Assembly (NCBI GenBank): GCA_023399815.1 | Contig: JAEWOJ010000121.1 | Coordinates: forward strand, 1-46,457 | Length of the DNA: 46,457 bases | Source of the DNA: Pseudomonadota bacterium | Lineage (GTDB): Bacteria; Pseudomonadota; Gammaproteobacteria; Xanthomonadales; Xanthomonadaceae | Direction: 5' to 3' | In this document: positions 1 to 7,354 of the stretch, piece by piece | How positions within the stretch are numbered: position 1 is the stretch's first letter | Layout of the letters: each line of letters begins with the position of its first letter | Notes under the pieces: model-generated | The model's input: only the letters and a program-made list of their open reading frames with translations | Told to the model about the DNA's origin: nothing | Database searches by the model: none | Made by a program: the position numbers and the translations under genes

Positions 1-1730
1 GCCTCCAGGCGGGCCTCGTAGACCGGGTCGTCGGGGGCAGCAAAGGGTAGTTTGTCGATCACCACCACGCTCAGCGCCTCGCCGACCACGTCCACGCCTT
101 CGCGGAAACTGGCCGAGCCCAGCAGGACGCCGTTGCCCGATTCGCGGAAGCGCTGCAGCAGGGTCGCGCGCGGCGCCTCGCCCTGCACGAACAGCGGCCA
201 CGGCCCGTCGCGCAGCGCCTCCGCTGCTTCGCGCAGTGCCCGATGCGAAGCGAACAGCAGGAAGGCCCTGCCCTGCGAGGCACGCAGAACCGGCTGCAGG
301 GTCTGGATCAGCGCCGTGCCGAAGCCGCGCGCGGCCGGATCGGGCAGCTGCTTCGGCAGGTAGCACAGCGCCTGCACCGGCCAGTCGAACGGGCTGGGCT
401 GGACCAGCGTGTCCGGGTCGTCCAGGCCCAGGCGCGCGGCCAGGTGGTCGAACCCGCCATCGACGGTGAGCGTGGCCGAGGTGAACACCCAGGCCGCCAG
501 CGAGCGCTGGCGGTGTTCGCGCAGCGGCCCGGAAACGTCCAGCGGCGTGCGCTGGCAGCGGAAGCCGCGCGGGGTGAGTTCGTACCAGAGCACGTCGTTG
601 CCGCCGCCGGCAGCCTCGCCGGGATCGTCGGCCTCGAAATCGGGCAACGGCGCGTCCTCGCCCAGCCAGCGCGCCAGCCGCGCGGCGCCTTCGCGGGCGC
701 GCGCATGGCAGGCATCCAGGCCGGGCGAGGTCTCGCGCACAAGGGCCAACGCATCGCGCAGCTGCGCCAGCGCGGTGGTCAGCACGTCGAACCCTTCAGC
801 CACCTCCGGCACCGCCAGCGCGCGCCATTGCGTGCCGCGTGGCGGCAGCTGCTCCATCGCCGCACGCAGCTGCCGCAGCGCCATTTCCAGCGTCGCCACC
901 GGCTGCTGCAGCGCCGCCTGCACGCCGGCCACGCCGCGGCACTCGGCCAGGCAATCGCGCGCCAGTTCCTGCCACGGGCGCATGCCGAAGCCTTCGCCGA
1001 AGAAGTTGGCCGCCAGTTCCGGCAGCTGGTGCGCCTCGTCGATCACGAACGCCTGCGCGCCCGGCAGGATCTCGCCGAAGCCTTCCTGCTTGAGCGCCAG
1101 GTCGGCCAGCAGCAGGTGGTGGTTGACCACGACCAGGTCGGCTTCCTGCGCGCGCTGCCGCGCCTGCACCACGAAGCACTCGCCCCAGAACGGGCAATCG
1201 CTGCCCAGGCAGTTGTCGATGGTGGAGGTGACCATCGGCAGCAGCGGCGAGTCGTCGGCCAGTCCATCCAGTTCGGCGACATCGCCAAACTGGGTGCGCC
1301 CGGCCCAGGCGACGATGCGCTGGAACTGCGCCGCCTGCTCGGGCGAGGCGAAGCGCGGCTCGCCGCGCGCCTGGTCCAGCCGGTAGCGGCACAGGTAGTT
1401 GGCGCGGCCCTTGAGCAGCGCGCTGCGGTGGCCGACGCCGAGCGCGGCGCGCACGCGCGGCAGGTCGCGGTGGTAGAGCTGGTCCTGCAACGCGCGGGTG
1501 CCGGTGCTGACGATGGTCTTCAGCCCGGACAGCAGCGCCGGCACCAGGTAGGCGAAGGTCTTGCCGGTGCCGGTGCCGGCCTCGGCCAGCAGCACGTCGC
1601 GCTGCTGGAAGGCATCGGCGATGGCCTCGGCCAGCCGCAGCTGCGCCGCGCGCGGGGTGAAGGCATCCAGTTGCCGCGCGAGCGCGCCGCCTTCGCTGAG
1701 GGCCTGGCGGCTATCGGAAGCAAGACTCAT
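1..1730 (-). CDS. yoaA: ATP-dependent DNA helicase, YoaA/DinG family (3' end cut by window edge)
   Basis: This is an XPD-like superfamily 2 DNA helicase, a family that unwinds DNA 5'-to-3' in repair. The start is ATG at 1730 and 576 codons are visible; the C-terminus lies outside the window. Walker A reads AEAGTGTGKT near residue 55 and Walker B is DEAH in AFVIDEAHQLPE. A lone Cys in NYLCRYRLD and three Cys in NCLGSDCPFWGEC between these motifs are the expected 4Fe-4S cluster ligands. Helicase motifs such as FTSATL and the SFREGVDV segment follow. It lies 43 nt downstream of a small membrane protein gene on the same strand. YoaA is preferred over DinG from overall resemblance; the DinG name cannot be excluded. 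Confidence 0.88.
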   Translation of the reverse strand, partial: MSLASDSRQALSEGGALARQLDAFTPRAAQLRLAEAIADAFQQRDVLLAEAGTGTGKTFAYLVPALLSGLKTIVSTGTRALQDQLYHRDLPRVRAALGVGHRSALLKGRANYLCRYRLDQARGEPRFASPEQAAQFQRIVAWAGRTQFGDVAELDGLADDSPLLPMVTSTIDNCLGSDCPFWGECFVVQARQRAQEADLVVVNHHLLLADLALKQEGFGEILPGAQAFVIDEAHQLPELAANFFGEGFGMRPWQELARDCLAECRGVAGVQAALQQPVATLEMALRQLRAAMEQLPPRGTQWRALAVPEVAEGFDVLTTALAQLRDALALVRETSPGLDACHARAREGAARLARWLGEDAPLPDFEADDPGEAAGGGNDVLWYELTPRGFRCQRTPLDVSGPLREHRQRSLAAWVFTSATLTVDGGFDHLAARLGLDDPDTLVQPSPFDWPVQALCYLPKQLPDPAARGFGTALIQTLQPVLRASQGRAFLLFASHRALREAAEALRDGPWPLFVQGEAPRATLLQRFRESGNGVLLGSASFREGVDVVGEALSVVVIDKLPFAAPDDPVYEARLE

Positions 1731-1773
1731 GGGAAAAGGAGCCCGCAGGCCACCACGACGACTCCATCACTGC

Positions 1774-2079
1774 TCAGGCGATCACTAGATAAACCAGAAT
1801 GGCCGCGACCGCGGCCAGCCCCGCCAGAAAAACACCCAGGGTGGCCAGTCCCCGGAACATGTCCCTGTCCAGCCGTACTGCTCTGGCATCCAGATAAAGC
1901 AGCCCTTCAGGCGTTTCCTTTACCCGGCCCGCCTGCTTGTGGAAACGCAGCGCGCTCGCCAGACCGGATGGCAGGGTATCCGGATGCAGCGCGGAGGCAG
2001 GATCGAATGCCTTCGCCATCTGCAGATGCCGGAGAAGCCGCGCCTGACCGGAAAGAATCACTGCCGCGGGTATCGACAT
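1774..2079 (-). CDS. small tail-anchored membrane protein, unknown function
   Basis: A 101-residue protein I do not recognise. The ATG at 2079 is chosen over an upstream in-frame ATG at 2112 because GGAGG sits 7 nt before it. The first 75 residues are polar and carry no signal peptide. Residues about 77-100 form one strongly hydrophobic helix that ends at the C-terminus, so the protein should be tail-anchored in the inner membrane with its N-terminal part in the cytoplasm. It reads into the helicase gene 43 nt downstream and may be co-transcribed with it. No catalytic motif is visible. That it is a gene is well supported by the ribosome site and membrane segment; its function is unknown. Confidence 0.65.
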   Translation of the reverse strand: MSIPAAVILSGQARLLRHLQMAKAFDPASALHPDTLPSGLASALRFHKQAGRVKETPEGLLYLDARAVRLDRDMFRGLATLGVFLAGLAAVAAILVYLVIA

Positions 2080-2118
2080 GCGCAATCCTCCGGTAGCGTG
2101 AAATGCGGCCAACGATCA

Positions 2119-2649
2119 TCAATACCGCTTGATCCCGGGCACCGTGCAACCTTCGATCTGCGCCTGCGCCGAAGCCGCGTTCTCCTTCTCGGCACGCGCC
2201 AGGTGCGCCTGTTCGATGGTGGCCCAGTGGCGGCGGCACAGCGGGCCAGTGCGCGAGCCGAGCGCGACCGCCCTGCGCGCCAGCGTCTCGGCGCGGGCCC
2301 AGTCGCCCTGCAGCAGCGCGATCTCGGCGCGTTCCTGCAGGATCGCCGGGTCGTCCTCGACCAGCAGCAGCGCCTGGTTCAGCGCATCGGCGGCACCGGC
2401 CAGGTCGCCGGCCTCGCGGCGGCCGGTGGCGATCTCGCGCAGGTCGTCCACCTGCGGGTCGCGCAGCGGCTGCACCGACAGTTCCTTGTCGTCGACGCCG
2501 GCGGCGGCCAGCACCGCGGCCATGCGCTGCGCCGGCGTGGTCGCATCGACCACCGGCGGCGGGGGCGGCGGCGTGCTGGTGCAGGCGGCAAGGGCGAGGG
2601 AAGCGGCCAGGACGGCCAGTGCGCGGCGGATCGGAAGCATGCTGTTCAT
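2119..2649 (-). CDS. TPR-type outer-membrane lipoprotein, probable PBP1b activator (LpoP-like)
   Basis: A 176-residue lipoprotein precursor. The N-terminus has a hydrophobic signal and a lipobox LALAAC with Thr at +2, which fits sorting to the outer membrane. A proline-rich linker follows, then about 90 residues of helical TPR-like sequence (GDLAGAADALNQALLLVEDD and GDWARAETLARRAVALG). Two Cys occur near the C-terminus. The gene follows mrcB with 7 nt between stop and start, so the two are almost certainly one transcript. In Pseudomonas aeruginosa a TPR lipoprotein, LpoP, activates PBP1b; the same architecture next to mrcB suggests the same role. That function is inferred. A second ATG at 2640 is a possible start. 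Confidence 0.8.
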   Translation of the reverse strand: MNSMLPIRRALAVLAASLALAACTSTPPPPPPVVDATTPAQRMAAVLAAAGVDDKELSVQPLRDPQVDDLREIATGRREAGDLAGAADALNQALLLVEDDPAILQERAEIALLQGDWARAETLARRAVALGSRTGPLCRRHWATIEQAHLARAEKENAASAQAQIEGCTVPGIKRY

Positions 2650-2656
2650 GGCTGCA

Positions 2657-5062
2657 TTATCGCGCAGGCGCATCTGAAGACGTGCTGGACGCCGGTGCCG
2701 GCTCCTTGCGGTCCAGCCCGAACCAGCTGCGCCAGCCGCCGCCTGCCTGGGTTTCCTCTTCCGGCGCCGCCTGCGGCGCGCAGGGCACGTAGTCGGGGGC
2801 GAAACCGGCCACGAACGGGAAGCGGCGCGCACCGGGGCAGCCTTCGTCGGTGCTGGCGTTGCCTTCGGCCGCCACGTACCGCCAGTCCAGGCCCTTGCTG
2901 TCCACGCGCAGCGGCTTGCTCGGCAGGTTGCGGAAGATGCCCGACCACACCCGCATCGCGGCGGTGGCGCCGAACAGGCCGGCCTGCTCGTTCTGGTCGT
3001 TGCCCATCCAGATCACCGCCAGGTGGTCGCCGGTATAGCCGGCGTACCAGCTGTCGCGGCCGTCGTTGGTGGTACCGGTCTTGCCAGCCGACTGCAGCCT
3101 GCCCAGGCCATCGGCATTGAGTCCCGCCGCGGTGCCGCTGGCCACCACCTGCTGCAGCGCCACGCTGATCAGGTTGGCGGCGATGGAATCGCCCTCCTGC
3201 GCCGGTGCCGGGGTCTTGTCGTATCGCTTGAGCAACTTGCCCTGCGCATCGACCACGCCGCGCACCGCATGCAGCGGCTGGATTTCGCCGCCGGAAGCGA
3301 GGAACTGGTACAGCTGCGCCATGCCATAGGGGCTCTGGTCGGTCGAGCCCAGGATCACCGCCGGATTGGCCTCGGCCTTGAGCCCGGCCAGCACGTGGAT
3401 CAGCTGGGTCAGCCGTTCCGGCCCGACCTGCATGCCCACGCGCACGGTGGCCTGGTTGTAGGAACGGGCCAGCGCGTCGATCAGCCGTACCGTGCCGTGG
3501 CTGCGGTTGTCGGCGTTGCCCGGCGTCCAGTTGCGCCCGCGGCTGAGCTGCACCGTGACCGGGGTGTCCTCGACCCAGGTCGCCAGCGACCAGCGGTCCG
3601 GCTGCGCCAGCGCCAGCAGGTACACGAACGGCTTGAGCAGCGACCCGACCGGACGCTGCGCGTCGATGGCGCGGTTGAAGCCCGGCTCGGCCACGTCGCG
3701 GCTGCCGACCACCGCCAGCACGTCGCCATTGTGCACGTCGGTCAGCACCATGCCGGCCTGCAGTTCCGGCCGGCGCTTGCTCTCCAGCGACTTGACGGTA
3801 TGCGCCACCGCGCCTTCGGCATAGGCCTGCGCCGAGGGCGACATGCCGGTGAAGACATTCAGGCCGGCGCCCTGCAGGGTGCTTTCCGGGTAGTCGTGGC
3901 CGAGCTGGCGGCGGACCAGGTCGATGTAGGCCGGGAAACGGTTGGCCGCGACCAGCCCCGGCACCTTCGGCACGCCCAGCGGCGCCTTCAGCGCGCGCTG
4001 GTACTCGGCCTGGTCGATCAGCCCGTTCTCGTGCAGCTTGCCCAGCACGAAGTTGCGCCGGTCCAGGGCGCGCTCGGGATTGCGGCGCGGGTCGTAGTAG
4101 GACGGCCCCTTCACCAGCCCGATCAGCAGCGCCACCTGCTCGGTGGTCAGCGAATTGAGGTCGCGGCCGAACCAGAACTCGGCGCCCGACGCCACGCCGT
4201 GGATCGCCTGGCTGCCGCGCTGGCCCAGGTAGACCTGGTTGAGATAGGCCTCCAGGATCACCGGCTTGTCGTAGCGCGCCTCCATGATCAGCGCGTACAG
4301 CACCTCGTTGAACTTGCGGGTGAGGGTCTGTTCCTTGCCGATGCCCAGCAGGCCGCTGCGTGCCAGCTGCTGGGTCAGGGTGCTGGCGCCCTGGCGGACC
4401 TTGCCGCCGGAACGCACCGCCACCCAGACCGCGCGCACGATGCCGCTCAGGTCGATGCCGTGGTGGCTGTTGAAATCCTTGTCCTCCACCGCCTGCAGGC
4501 CGGTGACCAGCAGCTCCGGCACCTCGGCGATGCGTACCAGCCGCCGTTCCTCCTGCTTCTGCCCGTACAGCGTGGCGATGCGCGCCGGGTCCAGCCGCGC
4601 GGCCTTCAATGCCTTGCGCTCGGCGCCGTCGCGCAGCGAGGCCACCTGCCCGCCGGAGACGACCGCCTCGACCTGGCGCGGCGCCACGCGCCCGTCCACG
4701 TCGGTGTAGCCGCGGCTGGAGATGGTGAAACGACCGTCCTGCAGCCGGTAGGTGCCCGGGCTCCTGCCGACACCGTCGTCGCGGTAGGCCGAGGCCGCCA
4801 GCTCGGTCTTGAGCGTGCTGGCGTCCATCGCCAGCCCCGGCGCCAGCACCAGCGGCCGCGCATAGACGCGGGTCGGGATCTGCCAGCGCAGTTCGCCGAA
4901 GCGCTGGGTCACCTGCGCGTTCAGGTACAGCGTGTAGGGAATCAGGAAGCCCAGGCCGAGGGCCACCGCCGCCAGGCCCCAGGTGATCAGGCGGCTGCGC
5001 CAAAGCGTGCCGAGATCGTCGGTATCGTCGTCCAGTTCGTCGGAATCGTAGCGTCGCGGCAC
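2657..5062 (-). CDS. mrcB: penicillin-binding protein 1b, bifunctional peptidoglycan synthase
   Basis: An 801-residue class A PBP that polymerises lipid II into glycan strands and cross-links them in the periplasm. After an acidic cytoplasmic tail there is one membrane segment at about residues 24-46, then a UB2H-like region. The glycosyltransferase (GT51) domain carries the catalytic Glu193 in AVEDKDF and GASTLTQQLAR. The transpeptidase domain has the nucleophile motif SLLK (Ser474), SYN at 534-536 and KTG at 661-663, all intact. The C-terminal tail is rich in Gly, Ala and Pro. The start is a GTG at 5062 with no in-frame ATG upstream. It is divergent from a glycosyltransferase gene and reads into the adjacent TPR lipoprotein gene, a likely activator. 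Confidence 0.96.
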   Translation of the reverse strand: MPRRYDSDELDDDTDDLGTLWRSRLITWGLAAVALGLGFLIPYTLYLNAQVTQRFGELRWQIPTRVYARPLVLAPGLAMDASTLKTELAASAYRDDGVGRSPGTYRLQDGRFTISSRGYTDVDGRVAPRQVEAVVSGGQVASLRDGAERKALKAARLDPARIATLYGQKQEERRLVRIAEVPELLVTGLQAVEDKDFNSHHGIDLSGIVRAVWVAVRSGGKVRQGASTLTQQLARSGLLGIGKEQTLTRKFNEVLYALIMEARYDKPVILEAYLNQVYLGQRGSQAIHGVASGAEFWFGRDLNSLTTEQVALLIGLVKGPSYYDPRRNPERALDRRNFVLGKLHENGLIDQAEYQRALKAPLGVPKVPGLVAANRFPAYIDLVRRQLGHDYPESTLQGAGLNVFTGMSPSAQAYAEGAVAHTVKSLESKRRPELQAGMVLTDVHNGDVLAVVGSRDVAEPGFNRAIDAQRPVGSLLKPFVYLLALAQPDRWSLATWVEDTPVTVQLSRGRNWTPGNADNRSHGTVRLIDALARSYNQATVRVGMQVGPERLTQLIHVLAGLKAEANPAVILGSTDQSPYGMAQLYQFLASGGEIQPLHAVRGVVDAQGKLLKRYDKTPAPAQEGDSIAANLISVALQQVVASGTAAGLNADGLGRLQSAGKTGTTNDGRDSWYAGYTGDHLAVIWMGNDQNEQAGLFGATAAMRVWSGIFRNLPSKPLRVDSKGLDWRYVAAEGNASTDEGCPGARRFPFVAGFAPDYVPCAPQAAPEEETQAGGGWRSWFGLDRKEPAPASSTSSDAPAR

Positions 5063-5158
5063 GGGGATGCGAGAATGTAGGTTCAGGCGAGTCTAACGCA
5101 GCCTTGCGCCACGGCACGGCTGCCGGCGCCTACCCGCTTAAGCTGGAGTTGCAACCGA

Positions 5159-7258
5159 ATGTCGATGTCCCCGGCCGATGCGCGCTACCACGTCGATCGC
5201 ATCGTCGGCCTGATCCGCCGCGGCCTGGCCAGCCTGCGCACCCGCGGCTGGCGCACGACCCTGCAGCGCGTCGGCGTCCACCTGCGGCGGCTGCCGCCGC
5301 CCCGGCGCGAACCGCTGTTCGTCCCCGCCGACGCGCCGTTCGCGCCGTTCGCCGTGCCCGCCAGCGGGCAGCCCGTCGCCAGCATCGTCATCCCGGTCTA
5401 CAACCACGCCCGGCATACGCTGGCCTGCCTGCGCGCGCTGGCCGCGCATCCGCCGGCAGTGGCCTGCGAGATCCTGGTGATCGACGACGGCAGCAGCGAC
5501 GAAACGGGCGAGTGGATGCCGCAGGTCGAAGGCCTGCGCTACCACCGCCGCGCGGAGAACGGCGGCTTCATCGCCGCCTGCAATGATGGCCTGCGGCTGG
5601 CGCGCGGGCAGTACGTGGTGCTGCTGAACAACGACACCGTGCCGCAGCCGGGCTGGCTGGATGCCCTGCTCGACACCTTCGCGCGCGTGCCCGATGCCGG
5701 TCTGGTCGGCGCGCAGCTGCTGTACCCGGACGGCCGCCTGCAGGAATCGGGCGGAGTCGTGTTCGACGACGGCAGTTGCTGGAGCTATGGCCGCTTCGAG
5801 TCGGCCGAGGACCCGCGCTACGCCAGCCTGCGCGACGCCGACTACTGTTCCGGCGCGGCGCTGGCCATTCCGCGCGCCCTGTTCGAGGAACTCGGCGGGC
5901 TGGACACGCGCTATGCGCCGGCCTACTACGAGGACACCGACCTGGCGTTCAAGGTGCGCGCCGCCGGCCGCCGCGTCCTGGTGCAGCCGGCCAGCCGCGT
6001 GGTGCACGACGAGGGCACCAGCCACGGCACCGACACCGGCAGCGGCATCAAGGCCTGGCAGGTCCGCAACCGGCAGGTGTTCGCCGACAGGTGGCGCGCG
6101 GCGCTGGCGCGGCAGCTGCCGGCCGGCGGCGTTCCCGGCCCCGCGCTGCTGCACCGCGGGCAGCGGCAGGTCCTGGTCATCGACGAGTCGGTGCCGCGCC
6201 CGGACCGCGATTCGGCCTCGCTGCGCCAGTTCAACCTGATCCGCATGCTGCTGGCCGGCGGCGCGCACGTGGTGTTCCTGCCGACCCGCGGCGAGCACGG
6301 CGGCGTCGCCACCGAGGCGCTGCAGGCGCTGGGGGTGGAGGTGTGGTACGCGCCGTGGATGAAGGGCGTGGGCCCGTGGCTGCGCGAGCACGGCCGCCGC
6401 TTCCAGGTGGCGATGCTGGTGCGCCACCACGTCGCCAACGAGTGCCTGCCGCTGCTGCGGCGCCACGCCCCGCAGGCGCGCACCGTGTTCGACACCGTGG
6501 ACCTGCACTACCTGCGCGAGCGCCGCGGCGCCGAACTGGCCGGCGACCCGCGCCTGTTGCGCGGCGCCGAGCGCACCCGCGCCAGCGAACTGGCGGTGAT
6601 GGCCGCCACCGACGTCACCCTGCTGGTCAGCGCCGCCGAAAAGGAACAGCTGGCCGCCGACGCGCCGCAGGTGCGGGTGGAACTGCTGTCCAACCTGCAC
6701 GAAGTCGCCGGGCCCGGGCTGGATTGGGCGCAGCGGCACGACCTGGTGTTCGTCGGCGGTTTCCGCCATCCGCCGAACCTGGACGCGATGCAGTGGTTCA
6801 TCGGCGAGGTGTTCCCGCTGGTCCGCGAACGCCTGCCGCAGATCCAGTTCCACTGCATCGGCGCCGACGTGCCCGGCAGCCTGCAGGCGCTGGCGGCCAT
6901 CCGGCCCGGCGTGCAGGTATACGGCTACGTGCCCGACGTGGTGCCGTGGATGGCCGGCGGCCGCATCGCGGTGGCGCCGCTGCGTTTCGGCGCCGGGGTG
7001 AAGGGCAAGATCAACCTGAGCATGGCCCATGGCCAGCCGGTGGTGGCGACCCCCTGCGCGGCCGAGGGCATGCACCTGCGCGACGGCCAGGACGTGCTGG
7101 TCGCCGATGGCGCCGCCGCCTTCGCCGACGCGGTGGTGCGGCTGCACGACGACGAAGCCCTGTGGCGGCGGCTGTCCGAAAACGGCCTGCGCAACATCGC
7201 CCGGCATTTCTCGATGGACGCCGCGCGCGAGACCGTGGCGCGCGTGTTCTTGAGCTAG
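5159..7258 (+). CDS. two-domain glycosyltransferase (GT2 fused to GT4-like)
   Basis: A 699-residue cytoplasmic protein with two glycosyltransferase modules and no signal peptide. Residues about 70-310 are a GT-A fold family 2 enzyme: SIVIPVYN, the nucleotide-binding IDDGSSDETG at 108-117, LNNDT as the DXD-like metal site, and YEDTDLAFKVRAAG as the catalytic-base region. Residues about 315-699 look like a GT-B (GT4) enzyme, with FVGGFRHPPNLDA and the sugar-nucleotide site APLRFGAGVKGKINLSMAHG. GGAG lies 10 nt before the first ATG; a second ATG at 5165 is less well spaced. Such fusions build polysaccharide or glycan chains, but the substrate cannot be read here. No other polysaccharide genes are nearby. 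The stop codon lies in a long palindrome shared with the convergent gene. Confidence 0.87.
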   Translation: MSMSPADARYHVDRIVGLIRRGLASLRTRGWRTTLQRVGVHLRRLPPPRREPLFVPADAPFAPFAVPASGQPVASIVIPVYNHARHTLACLRALAAHPPAVACEILVIDDGSSDETGEWMPQVEGLRYHRRAENGGFIAACNDGLRLARGQYVVLLNNDTVPQPGWLDALLDTFARVPDAGLVGAQLLYPDGRLQESGGVVFDDGSCWSYGRFESAEDPRYASLRDADYCSGAALAIPRALFEELGGLDTRYAPAYYEDTDLAFKVRAAGRRVLVQPASRVVHDEGTSHGTDTGSGIKAWQVRNRQVFADRWRAALARQLPAGGVPGPALLHRGQRQVLVIDESVPRPDRDSASLRQFNLIRMLLAGGAHVVFLPTRGEHGGVATEALQALGVEVWYAPWMKGVGPWLREHGRRFQVAMLVRHHVANECLPLLRRHAPQARTVFDTVDLHYLRERRGAELAGDPRLLRGAERTRASELAVMAATDVTLLVSAAEKEQLAADAPQVRVELLSNLHEVAGPGLDWAQRHDLVFVGGFRHPPNLDAMQWFIGEVFPLVRERLPQIQFHCIGADVPGSLQALAAIRPGVQVYGYVPDVVPWMAGGRIAVAPLRFGAGVKGKINLSMAHGQPVVATPCAAEGMHLRDGQDVLVADGAAAFADAVVRLHDDEALWRRLSENGLRNIARHFSMDAARETVARVFLS

Positions 7259-7354
7259 GAACGCAGTGGTCAGGAACCAGGAACTAGAGGAAAGCAGGAA
7301 GACAGTCGGCTGTTGCCTTTACTGGTTCCTGGTTCCTGTCCACTACGTTCCTAG
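7255..7354. repeat. 100-nt palindrome holding the stop codons of two convergent genes
   Basis: Two 33-nt arms, 7255-7287 and 7322-7354, are reverse complements with 3 mismatches. Both are built around the direct motif GGAACCAGGAAC, and each outer end is CTAG. The outer CTAG supplies the TAG stop of the glycosyltransferase on the left (7256-7258) and the TAG stop of the TPR protein on the right (7351-7353). The central 34 nt are unpaired. It could act as a bidirectional terminator, although there is no clear T-tract. A second related copy lies at 37008-37116. Confidence 0.85.

Noticed and set aside
243..2096. A 617-codon plus-strand open frame over the left-edge helicase
   Set aside because: Antisense to clear helicase motifs and of low complexity.
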